NCBI GenBank assembly: GCA_024760505.1
Contig: CP058931.1
Span: 62,001-126,000, forward strand
Origin: Nitrospira sp.
Lineage (GTDB): Bacteria; Nitrospirota; Nitrospiria; Nitrospirales; UBA8639
Direction: 5' to 3'
DNA: 64,000 bases
The notes under the pieces are model-generated. The model saw nothing but the letters and a program-made list of their open reading frames with translations. It was not told where the DNA came from and made no database searches. This document shows, piece after piece, positions 20,040 through 28,027 of this stretch (position 1 is its first letter; each line of letters opens with the position of its first letter). Made by a program: the position numbers and the translations under genes.

Positions 20040-20163
20040 CTTTACGCTAACGTGTTAGCTGAGCACGTACCCCATTAGGTACCCTCATTAAAACAGGCGT
20101 GTTTAGAAGGTAGGTACGAACTTGTACAGACCCTAGTACATATGTGTCTGCTCCTGCGGATTG

Positions 20164-20826
20164 TTAGACAGCTTCAACATCCAACCTATAGGATAAATCC
20201 GGTGTGGGACCGATTATCCAAACCTGTTTATAGCCGAGAGACCGTGCGAAATGGGAAAGATTACTGATGACATGGTTCTTGATAAACGTAAGGGCGATAC
20301 TCGGCATGCGATTTCCGTCAAGTGCGAGTACAAGTTCATTCCGTGAGGAGGGAGGTATTTTCTTTTCCTTGAGAAGAAGTGATTTTCTTAGCTCTGCCGT
20401 TAGGTTGTTCAAGTTGATTACTTCGGATACGGATCCCAGCGTATTAAGCTCCTTCCAAAGTTCGGGAGATGAGATGGCTCGAACCACCTGGATGTCAAGT
20501 CTAAGCTTTCCGTTGAAGAAATCCTCCGCCGAGCAATCAGCTGGCTCCTCTCCAACAACCGGATCACGCCAATTAGCTCCAATCGCGTTTAAAGCTTTAA
20601 TAAGAATACAGGATGCGGTTAGCGTGTCTTCTTCACCCTGGGGAGCCGCACCGGTCAGGCTGTATTCAACGCTTTCATTTCGAGCGGCATCGGCCGAGAT
20701 CTTCAAACCATCGCGTTCCGATTCTATGTAGCCGACAACGCTATCATTCTCCAACTTTACTACGGAGGCATGTTCCGATACTGACATTCGGTCCGTATCT
20801 CCCCTGGTTTTGTTTTCGTTTCCCAT
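20164..20826 (-). CDS. Orphan hypothetical protein
   Basis: 220 residues, rich in Glu, Asp and Ser, with no signal peptide or membrane segment. I do not recognise a family. Visible features are a helical middle (ELWKELNTLGSVSEVINLNN, then LTAELRKSLLLKEKK) and a C-terminal FARSLGYKQVWIIGPTP. It starts with a plausible ATG and is bounded on both sides by copies of the 27-bp palindrome, which suggests it belongs to an acquired or regulated module with the 154-residue gene. Confidence 0.5.
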   Translation of the reverse strand: MGNENKTRGDTDRMSVSEHASVVKLENDSVVGYIESERDGLKISADAARNESVEYSLTGAAPQGEEDTLTASCILIKALNAIGANWRDPVVGEEPADCSAEDFFNGKLRLDIQVVRAISSPELWKELNTLGSVSEVINLNNLTAELRKSLLLKEKKIPPSSRNELVLALDGNRMPSIALTFIKNHVISNLSHFARSLGYKQVWIIGPTPDLSYRLDVEAV

Positions 20827-21341
20827 ATACTGTTTTAACGTTTCGATTCACCCGCGCGTTTACGCGTCGCAGAGAATCGATTTTTAGCGAAATTGAATCA
20901 ATCCTATTCCCCGTTGCTTTCTACGGGTTTTCCGGATTAAGGGAAATGCTTGAGAAACCGTGGTGTCTCAAAAAGAAGAGCACTTCCTCTGCCGTTGCTT
21001 GCGGCGGAAATCTTTTATTCAATTCATCTAATAGGGCCATGAGTTATTTTCGACAAATCATCTTTAACGTTAGAAATCTTAGCATGGACTTCAGTGGTAC
21101 CAAATCCTTTCAGCGCAATCTCCCCATTATAAGATCATAATCCCATGTAACAGAATAGGGTATTCGGTTACATTTTTGAGCAACAGTGTGTTATCCCGCT
21201 GCCCAACAATATTCCCTGAAGACCACCAAGTATTATGCAGTCATCTTGAGATACTCATTCTTTTGATTGAAACATAAAATCTAATACACTATACTATGAT
21301 TACACTGTAACACTTACATACTACAACGAGAGATACCTATA
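20827..21341. promoter_or_regulatory. Divergent intergenic region with palindrome copy 2
   Basis: 515 bp between the divergent starts of the 220- and 154-residue orphan genes. It holds palindrome copy 2 (21146-21172) and, nearer the plus-strand gene, TACACTGTAACACTTACA at about 21300, which repeats the TGTAAC half-site. These are natural candidates for operators of the DNA-binding protein encoded at 21342. Confidence 0.45.
21146..21172. repeat. 27-bp palindrome, copy 2
   Basis: Best copy: arms TGTAACAGAATA and TATTCGGTTACA around GGG. The arms are inverted repeats of each other except at one position. It sits between the divergent orphan genes, about 170 bp before the 154-residue gene. Confidence 0.8.
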
Positions 21342-21806
21342 ATGCCTGCAATTCGAATCGATGATGAGGTTTATGCCTTGTTACAAAAAGACGCTCAGCC
21401 GTTTGAAGATACGCCTAATTCCGTTTTAAGGCGCAAGTTAGGCCTAGAAAAACAAAAGAAAGGCCAACCACAACAAATGAAAAATTTCATGATTATCCCA
21501 AATGGTATTCTAAACAAGAAAACACCCCAAAATGCCTTTAGGAATCCAATTTTAAAAGTCCTTAAAAAGCTCGGTGGTGAAGGGCTTCGCCCAACTGTGC
21601 TGGAGTCAGTGGAGAAGGCTATGGAAGGTGCACTGACGGAATATGATAAATCTGATATTAGGTCCGGTACCATACGTTGGCAGAAAAGCGCGGAGTGGGA
21701 GGTAAGAGCTATGCGCGAACAAGGCATTTTGAAACCAGTTCATGAAACACCCCGAGGTATTTGGGCTTTAACAAAAAAAGGTTCCGAAGAAGCCTCTGTT
21801 CTCTAG
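21342..21806 (+). CDS. Putative DNA-binding protein (SeqA-like N-terminus, winged-helix C-terminus)
   Basis: 154 residues. The start AIRIDDEVYALLQKDA with VLRRKLGLEK resembles the ribbon-helix-helix dimerisation segment found at the N-terminus of SeqA-like and some restriction-associated proteins. Residues 65-154 look like an Mrr N-terminal-type winged helix: ILKVLKKLGGEGLRPTVLES, WEVRAMREQGILKP, GIWALTKKGSEEA. No nuclease domain follows, so it is more likely a regulator than an endonuclease. It is preceded and followed by copies of the 27-bp palindrome, which it may bind. Confidence 0.6.
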   Translation: MPAIRIDDEVYALLQKDAQPFEDTPNSVLRRKLGLEKQKKGQPQQMKNFMIIPNGILNKKTPQNAFRNPILKVLKKLGGEGLRPTVLESVEKAMEGALTEYDKSDIRSGTIRWQKSAEWEVRAMREQGILKPVHETPRGIWALTKKGSEEASVL

Positions 21807-21900
21807 AATATATTGGCCAGTATAGTTTTTCCTCTGGTTCAGCCTATCCTACTTTTGGCCAAAGTCGATCAGGCTTTGAGGACGGGTAGTGAGACCTCCG

Positions 21901-21927
21901 TGTAACAGATTTAGATATTCCGTTACA
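21901..21927. repeat. 27-bp palindrome, copy 3
   Basis: Arms TGTAACAGATTT and TATTCCGTTACA around a short centre. More diverged than copies 1 and 2 but the same length and outer arms. It lies 95 bp after the 154-residue gene. Confidence 0.72.
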
Positions 21928-22150
21928 TTTTCAATATTTTTTGACACCTCAGATGTCCATCCGTTTTGCCCTGTCCTTCTATGTTTCCGCCGTCTCCCCT
22001 GGCCTTGTGGTGTGGCCGAGCAGTGCAGCCGAGGCCGGAGAAAAGGCGCGCACTGTTTGAGCCCTTCGAGAAGACTCAGGCCAAGCTCCGCGAGTTTGCG
22101 CGCCGCCGGTGTCGGCGAACCGCGCAGGGGCCCCGAAGGGCCACGCCACG

Positions 22151-22216
22151 GTCAACATGGTTTTGGCTACTTTTGCCGAAACAAAAGTGGCTCGGCTGCC
22201 GGGCCGAGACCCGGCA
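22151..22216 (-). repeat. REP-like GC-rich repeat, copy B (inverted relative to copy A)
   Basis: On the minus strand it reads TGCCGGG / CCCGGCA, then CTTTTG / CAAAAG, then CCAAAACCATGTTGAC, the same order as copy A. Its edge abuts the TAG stop codon of the 319-residue gene at 22217-22219. The following 150 bp to the left are very GC-rich and non-coding. Confidence 0.7.
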
Positions 22217-23176
22217 CTACCGAAAGGCCCCTTGGCGATAAAGACGCCAGAATGTCGTGAGCCCGGCCCAAATGGGATGTCGTCGTTGGGCAGGGGTCAA
22301 TTCGATTTTCACTCCGGAATGCCGCTCGATTTTCCAGATGAGGTAGTCCGCCCCCCCTTGGAACGTAAAGGCGGCTTTCATAAGCCGCAAAACAGATAAC
22401 ACCTTCCCCTGCACTTTTCGAACAATCCAGGCTATGCGATTCTTGATGTGGTCCCACCTGGAATATTCCATCTCATACCTGGTTATGTCATTCCCTTGAA
22501 TGACCTTGATCTTTGAGAAATGTGCTAAAAACGCCGCATGGGCGACTTGTTCATAATAGGCTTGGTTACTGTCCCACAATGTTGCAATTCGCCCTTGTGA
22601 TTCGGCACGCAATTCGGCGCCATAACTGAGGGCCAAACCAATACTCCATGCATCTTTGGCAGAAAATTGTTGTGGCATTCGCGGAACCACGTTCCCCAAA
22701 AAGGTTAAGACCGCTCTGCCCAGCCCTAAGATAATCCGTTGACTCATCGCTTGGCTCGGACAGGCCATCACGGCCGTCGGCTGCGCGAAGCGCCCCCAAA
22801 AGTATGAATGAAACCACTTTGGAGTTACACTTCGCTCAAAATCCTCTAACGAGAGCACGGCATACTTCATACGAACGATTCGCCCTTCCAGGTTCACTTC
22901 TCCATAAAACACATTAGGTGGGAGCCAACGATTGAGGAGGGCTAACCAAATAGACTGGTAGACCGAGGCATACTGGTCCACAATGACATAACAATCCACT
23001 AATCCGTCCTGATCCGTTCCCGCCCGCAAGCACGAGCCATACAATAAGATTCCTTGAACCGCCTGCCCGTATTTTGTAGCCAGAAAATTTCCCGCTGCTT
23101 GAATGGACGCAGGAATGGGTCGAGCGCTCGGCTGGCTAACGATCTCGAGGACTGTTGGGGAACCGTTCATCACCAT
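22217..23176 (-). CDS. Nucleotidyltransferase-like protein of the lipid headgroup operon
   Basis: 319 residues. Near residue 42 the segment GILLYGSCLRAG followed by an aspartate-rich strand (LVDCYVIVD) looks like a pol-beta-type nucleotidyltransferase core (GS...D...D), though too diverged to be sure. Positively charged C-terminus. The ATG overlaps the stop of the lipid kinase gene by one base (TAATG), so the two are translationally coupled. Third gene of a CDP-alcohol transferase, lipid kinase, unknown operon, an arrangement that recalls the cpgABC ceramide phosphoglycerate genes of Caulobacter. Its stop codon lies against REP copy B, so the C-terminus may have been reshaped. Confidence 0.6.
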   Translation of the reverse strand: MVMNGSPTVLEIVSQPSARPIPASIQAAGNFLATKYGQAVQGILLYGSCLRAGTDQDGLVDCYVIVDQYASVYQSIWLALLNRWLPPNVFYGEVNLEGRIVRMKYAVLSLEDFERSVTPKWFHSYFWGRFAQPTAVMACPSQAMSQRIILGLGRAVLTFLGNVVPRMPQQFSAKDAWSIGLALSYGAELRAESQGRIATLWDSNQAYYEQVAHAAFLAHFSKIKVIQGNDITRYEMEYSRWDHIKNRIAWIVRKVQGKVLSVLRLMKAAFTFQGGADYLIWKIERHSGVKIELTPAQRRHPIWAGLTTFWRLYRQGAFR

Positions 23177-24156
23177 TATTCAGTCTTCAACCGCACAAAT
23201 GACAGCTCGCCGGGAGAATCCAGGGTTAAAGGCTCTTCAGGCATGGAAGAGGCGTACACTTCGCCATCCAGGACAAATCCACTGTTAAACACCAAGCGAA
23301 GTTCTGAAAGGTTTTCACTGTCATAGCCATGTTCTGTCGTTGCTAAAGGATGCGTCGTTCCACGAAACAATGTTGGTAAGGCACGCCACAAATAGCGGTA
23401 CGGCACTCGAAGACTCGTATAGTGTAGAGGCAAGGATTGCTTGCCCCAAAACGGCTTCATCCCTAAAAACAAGCGATTCAAGGTGGTGACCAGCAAGACT
23501 AAATACTCATCCTGGAGAGGTGCTGATTCTCCAGTTGCCACACCCACCGTGATCGGATTCAAACCTTTTCGGGACCCGGTGGCCAACGCCAATAAAAATT
23601 TCAACAGAATCAGCCCTGCGCCCCATTCCCCTAACCGGCCTATCGACTGCTTGGTTTCGAGACCTAGTTGGGTCCCATGATAAATCGCTCCAGCCCCGAA
23701 AAACATTCCATGCAGGGGTTCGCGGTTTTCTGGAAATCGAATACGAAGAACCGGTCGCGTTTCAAAAGATAATCTCGGAGTCATGGCTTCGGCCTGAACC
23801 AACAATTGGTCAAGTGTGTTTGATTCAAATTTCCCTAAACCCACATCCCCCGCAATCAGATTGGCCGTCCCTGCGGGCAACACAGCCAACCGGGGCATGA
23901 CAGCAAAAGGACGATGATGAAACAAAGCCCCCATGGTGGCTTGAATGGTCCCATCCCCTCCATTGACGACCACACAATCCACCTGAAGGTGAGCAAACGT
24001 CTTCAGAGATTCTAGGATATCCGCAGGCGTGTTGACCTCAGCCCGCTGCACTTCTGGATATTTGTTGTAAATTTCTTGAAAAAGGTCCGGCTTCCGCCTA
24101 TTACGACCACTCAACGAATTATGAAGGATCCCCACATGCATCGTAGACCAGTCCAA
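23176..24156 (-). CDS. Lipid kinase of the diacylglycerol/ceramide kinase family
   Basis: 326 residues. The DAGK catalytic motif VVVNGGDGTIQA lies near residue 62, and the second glycine-rich segment LPAGTANLIAGDVG follows near 93. The C-terminal half has the beta-rich lipid-binding layout of YegS/DgkB enzymes (GMFFGAGAIY, FVLDGEVYAS). It would phosphorylate a lipid hydroxyl with ATP on the cytoplasmic face. In this setting the likely substrate is ceramide or a long-chain base, as for Caulobacter CpgB. That is inference from context, and diacylglycerol or undecaprenol are alternatives. Confidence 0.8.
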   Translation of the reverse strand: MDWSTMHVGILHNSLSGRNRRKPDLFQEIYNKYPEVQRAEVNTPADILESLKTFAHLQVDCVVVNGGDGTIQATMGALFHHRPFAVMPRLAVLPAGTANLIAGDVGLGKFESNTLDQLLVQAEAMTPRLSFETRPVLRIRFPENREPLHGMFFGAGAIYHGTQLGLETKQSIGRLGEWGAGLILLKFLLALATGSRKGLNPITVGVATGESAPLQDEYLVLLVTTLNRLFLGMKPFWGKQSLPLHYTSLRVPYRYLWRALPTLFRGTTHPLATTEHGYDSENLSELRLVFNSGFVLDGEVYASSMPEEPLTLDSPGELSFVRLKTE

Positions 24157-24248
24157 CCGACCTCAAGCGACGGCAAAGATGAAATAGGAATCATTGACAT
24201 TGGGGAATACGGGCAAGACGAAAAGATGTGTAAAGTCCGCATGAAAGA

Positions 24249-25454
24249 TCATTTGATCGTGACCGGAGGATTGGTAAACATTCTGACTGCCAGGGAATTT
24301 CGATTCACTGGATCGATCTCAGCCAACCAGGAAGTGAGGGAACCCATCCTGGCTTTCCCCCAACCCGCCATAAGAAGTCTCGCGATAAGAATCAGGGTTG
24401 AGCCCACCGTCCAAATGGCCACAGCCTCCAAGCCCAAATCGGGACGTCCAAAAAGGAGACTGATTGTTAAGAGGATGAGATTAGGATTACGTCGAGCTGT
24501 GACAAGCCTGAAATAGGAATCCAACGGCTTCCAACAAAAGATGACAAATCCCCCCAACCACCATTGAAAAATTCCTTCAACCATCCGTCCCAATACATAT
24601 CCGATCAAAATGATTCCAATGGTGGTTTCCACCGTCAACCAGGAGAGCCAAGGGGCAAATGCAGTGAGACCCACTCCCCAAGCTAAATACCAAAGAGGAG
24701 GGTGGATTAAATCAATGCCATGATCAAAAATATTCCCCCATTTACTTGAGGTCACCGTTACTCGAGCTAATTTTCCGTCCACCGTATCGAGGAACGTCAT
24801 AATCCAGCCCAGGACAAGTCCCCAGAAAAACTGTCCAAAAGTGAATAACACGCCTGCTGCAATAACAAGGAATAAGCTCAGCGATGTTACCTGATTAGGC
24901 GAAATCCCCCAAAGCGCACAAAGCCGGGTGGCCCATTTGGCCGGAACGGGCCATAGAAACTTCGTCACCAGATCAGTGACGCCTTTATACGACCCCGTAA
25001 ATAAATGTTCTTCCAAAGCCACCCGGTTATTTTCGCGAATGGGGAACACATAGGGATGATCAGTTTTCCGCAATTCGTTTGAAAAGGACGTTGAAAGATC
25101 CTGCAATGTCACAGATTGCAGGTTTGCAACATTTCGTGTGTGTTCTCGTTGTATCCCATCACACGTTGCGGAAGCCAAAGAGGAATCCACATGAGCCACA
25201 ACCGGACATAACCCGGCTTGACCCTCAACTTCCAGAACAACATTGTTTTGCTTCAAGAGAAAGGAGAATATTCGCGCATCAAATAAATAATCCCCTCGAA
25301 TAATCAGAAGCGAATGATCGGATGGAAGTTCGTTGAGATTATTGAGAAAATTTCCAACCCCCAATCGACTTAACATTCGTTGATACCGGATACGGGAGGT
25401 CAAATTCCACAAACGGATATTCGGATCATTGATAATATATGCGGACACAGTCAT
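24249..25454 (-). CDS. CDP-alcohol phosphatidyltransferase with N-terminal extra domain
   Basis: 401 residues. The complete family signature is visible near residues 222-244: D-x2-DG-x2-AR-x8-G-x3-D-x3-D, reading DTVDGKLAR ... GNIFDHGID. Several membrane helices surround it. The first 155 residues are a soluble domain with LLIIRGDYLFD, resembling a nucleotidyltransferase fold but lacking the GxGxR nucleotide loop, so it may be a degenerate cytidylyltransferase as in fused archaeal IPCT-DIPPS enzymes. It would transfer a phospho-alcohol from a CDP donor, here probably building a sphingolipid headgroup. First gene of a three-gene operon. Confidence 0.82.
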   Translation of the reverse strand: MTVSAYIINDPNIRLWNLTSRIRYQRMLSRLGVGNFLNNLNELPSDHSLLIIRGDYLFDARIFSFLLKQNNVVLEVEGQAGLCPVVAHVDSSLASATCDGIQREHTRNVANLQSVTLQDLSTSFSNELRKTDHPYVFPIRENNRVALEEHLFTGSYKGVTDLVTKFLWPVPAKWATRLCALWGISPNQVTSLSLFLVIAAGVLFTFGQFFWGLVLGWIMTFLDTVDGKLARVTVTSSKWGNIFDHGIDLIHPPLWYLAWGVGLTAFAPWLSWLTVETTIGIILIGYVLGRMVEGIFQWWLGGFVIFCWKPLDSYFRLVTARRNPNLILLTISLLFGRPDLGLEAVAIWTVGSTLILIARLLMAGWGKARMGSLTSWLAEIDPVNRNSLAVRMFTNPPVTIK

Positions 25455-25742
25455 TGAACTACCACGCCTTATTCCCCTTACACATTAAAGAATAATAGAG
25501 TCGCCCGACTCTCCCATAATAACTGACGGGAACAAATATGATTGTGACCATAATCCCGTCTGTGACTGCAATCGGCATTCATTCCCACAAATCCCTGGGG
25601 CATATGCCTGAATTGGTATACAACATTGCTTATACCTCATCAAAGGAATACCCATACATATTATCGACGATTACCAGACACCCATAGGGAACGAAATAGC
25701 GGTTGATCATGCCCGATCTCTATGCCGACTTTCCACTGTTTT

Positions 25743-26813
25743 TCAATTGAGATAACGCCGCCATAACACAAACGTGACAAGAGACAACAGGAGGAAGGGA
25801 GCGGCCGTGGTTAATAGAGGAGAGGCTCCGAACAGAATTCCAACATGCTTAGAAATTTCCGTCATCAAATAATACCCCAGACCGACCAGGGATCCAATGA
25901 ATACCCTCTTCCCTGCTGCAGACATTCGCAAGGGGCCGAACACAAACGGGACGGCCACCAAGATCATAAGCCCGGTATTCAAAGGCATAAAAATTTTGTC
26001 CCAAAAGCTTAACTCATATCTCAGGTAATTTTGTTTTTTTCGTTTTAAGACTTCCATGTATTGGTAAAGCTCGGAAGGGGCCAATGTGGAAGAAGGAAGA
26101 GTCAATAACCGGACTTCATTCTGTTTAAGTGGAGAGTCCCATTCCAGACTCTCCATCTGCTCCTGGGAAACACTGTATCCGTGAATGACCTGCTTTTTAA
26201 TATTTTTCAGAGTCCACTTCTGAGGATTGACAATTTCTGCCTCTTGAGCATGCATATAGAAATCCAATTGTCCGGCATCATTAAATTCAAAAATATCAAG
26301 GTTTTCTGGACTCTCTCCGTAGCGAATCTGATGAATTCTAATAAAGCGTCTTCCATCACGAAACCAGAACCCCTGCTTTCCCTTATAGGCCCCAGAATCC
26401 GACAATGCCATCGATCGCTTAAAATAGGCCTCTTGATCCAGGGGGGGATTGACAACCTCTTCAAGAAAGCCCACAAGTAAAATAAAACATGCCCCAACCT
26501 TCATCACTGACCAAGCTATTTGGTAGGGAGATACTCCAGCGGCCTGGATCGCGATGAGTTCCCTGCCATTGGCAAGGCTACCTAGGGCAATAATACTCCC
26601 TAACAACGACACAAACGGGGCGAGAAACACCAACCGGGTTGGCAGGGTCAGCAACAAAAACTCACCAGCGCTCCAAAAGGTATAGCGCCCCTTACCCACG
26701 TCATCCAGCTCTTCAACAAAGACGATTAAACTGAAGACCGCCAAAAATATGGCCAGCACAGGAAAATACCCTTTCAGTAAACTGACCGCCAGATACCGAT
26801 TGAGAATTTTCAT
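25743..26813 (-). CDS. lptG: LPS export permease LptG (YjgP/YjgQ family)
   Basis: 356 residues. Family layout: two to three N-terminal helices, a periplasmic beta-jellyroll in the middle (about residues 130-260), then three C-terminal helices. GSLANGRELIAIQAAGVSPY is the LptF/G coupling helix that contacts the LptB ATPase. With LptF it moves LPS, and possibly other outer-membrane lipids, from the inner membrane to the LptC bridge. LptF lies 96 bp upstream. lptB and lptC are not in the window. Which of the two is F or G is by similarity only. Confidence 0.82.
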   Translation of the reverse strand: MKILNRYLAVSLLKGYFPVLAIFLAVFSLIVFVEELDDVGKGRYTFWSAGEFLLLTLPTRLVFLAPFVSLLGSIIALGSLANGRELIAIQAAGVSPYQIAWSVMKVGACFILLVGFLEEVVNPPLDQEAYFKRSMALSDSGAYKGKQGFWFRDGRRFIRIHQIRYGESPENLDIFEFNDAGQLDFYMHAQEAEIVNPQKWTLKNIKKQVIHGYSVSQEQMESLEWDSPLKQNEVRLLTLPSSTLAPSELYQYMEVLKRKKQNYLRYELSFWDKIFMPLNTGLMILVAVPFVFGPLRMSAAGKRVFIGSLVGLGYYLMTEISKHVGILFGASPLLTTAAPFLLLSLVTFVLWRRYLN

Positions 26814-26909
26814 GGAATTATCGTAAAACCCGCCAGATACGCCATTTCCTACTTACTGCCTCTGTTCAGAAAGTCTGAGGATCGTGAGAGAGTATGAAAC
26901 CGGGATTTT

Positions 26910-27968
26910 TTAGGACATGCCTCGGGTGAATCGCGAGGGCGCCAACCAATATGCCAGTAAGGCTCCTAAGACAATAACAATCCACCAAAGCCCCGGAATA
27001 ATGGGGAGTATGCCCTGCTCAACAAGATTTCTCACCATCAGCCCTGTAAAGTAATAAACTGAAAAAATTACCGTCGCTGTGAAAATTTTGGCGTATTTTC
27101 CCTGCCTTGGTGAAGCGCGACTCAACGGCACTCCCAGCAGCCCCATGAGAATAGCCGAAAAAGGGGCTAAAAACCTCCATTGCAGTTCTGTGATATCCTT
27201 GCGAGAATCGGATTTTAGTAAATTTTTGGTGGATTCGGCCTTGCGTTTATACTCCGCCACAAGCTCCCGAGGATAAATTGCCATCCGTGAAAAACTAGAA
27301 ATGTGCTTGATCTCCCCCTCCCTTGTCAGTTTATATTCGAATCCATCTAAGAGAACAGGAATTGAGATGCCACTTTGGGGATCAAGTTCCTCTTGAGCTG
27401 TCTTTGCTGAAAAGACTTGCAACGTCTCTCCATGTTCACTTTGAACAAACACCTCACTTAATTTTTGGTGACGTTCATCAATATCCTCTGCGAAAAAAAC
27501 CAAGGATCCATTACGTCGTTCATAAAAGTGGCCGGCATCCAAATTGCTCAAACGAAATCCAGCCTCTCCTTCATCTTTTAATCGATAGATTTCTTCATAA
27601 GCCAATGGACGCAGATATAAAGAAAAGATGCTGACAAGGACAGCCACCAAACAGGAAAGGGAAAAAACAGTAAGGAGGATCCGGTATGGATTGACACCAC
27701 ACGCCATAAAGGCTTTCATTTCAGAGTCGGTATATAATCGGCCAAATCCCAAAATAACGCCGAAATACAACGAAATGGGAATGAGGACTTCAAGCGCGAT
27801 TCCCACTTTTAACGCAATTAACGTGAGAATCATATTGGCCGGCAACAGGGCATTGACGGCTTTGGCTAAAAATGTGACCCAACTATATCCGGCAAATAAC
27901 GCCACCAAAAGTCCACAGACAACGGCTGATGGCTTCAGGACTTCGCGAATTAAATATTTGACTAACAT
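26910..27968 (-). CDS. lptF: LPS export permease LptF (YjgP/YjgQ family)
   Basis: 352 residues from ATG 27968 (GAGGG 7 nt upstream; a TTG one codon earlier is in frame). N-terminal helices, a coupling helix RLYTDSEMKAFMACGVNPY, a periplasmic domain including RNGSLVFFAEDIDERHQKL, and three C-terminal helices ending near residue 345. Pairs with the next gene to form the LptFG channel of the LPS exporter. Divergent from the cytidylyltransferase-like gene at 28028, and set among sphingolipid genes. Confidence 0.84.
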   Translation of the reverse strand: MLVKYLIREVLKPSAVVCGLLVALFAGYSWVTFLAKAVNALLPANMILTLIALKVGIALEVLIPISLYFGVILGFGRLYTDSEMKAFMACGVNPYRILLTVFSLSCLVAVLVSIFSLYLRPLAYEEIYRLKDEGEAGFRLSNLDAGHFYERRNGSLVFFAEDIDERHQKLSEVFVQSEHGETLQVFSAKTAQEELDPQSGISIPVLLDGFEYKLTREGEIKHISSFSRMAIYPRELVAEYKRKAESTKNLLKSDSRKDITELQWRFLAPFSAILMGLLGVPLSRASPRQGKYAKIFTATVIFSVYYFTGLMVRNLVEQGILPIIPGLWWIVIVLGALLAYWLAPSRFTRGMS

Positions 27969-28027
27969 CAAACGACCCTCAGCCTAACGGTACAGATGGA
28001 ATACCTCATATTAGGAGAACTGCAACG

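Larger units (their letters stand above)
19490..20163. other. Intergenic stretch holding a REP-like repeat and a palindrome
   Basis: 674 bp without a convincing gene. The left part contains the GC-rich REP-like repeat at 19701-19764. The segment that follows is unusually GC-rich (to about 19930). The right part contains palindrome copy 1 at 20013-20039, followed at 20046-20059 by a shorter inverted repeat GCTAAC / GTTAGC. Confidence 0.55.

Noticed and set aside
20013..21927. Palindromes considered as integron attC sites
   Set aside because: The core-site consensus (RYYYAAC / GTTRRRY) is not met, and no integron integrase is seen.
19669..22457. GC-rich open frames of 84-123 codons in both REP-like regions
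   Set aside because: They are translations of the repeat and adjacent GC-rich sequence in several frames. Similar text appears in both copies because the DNA repeats.
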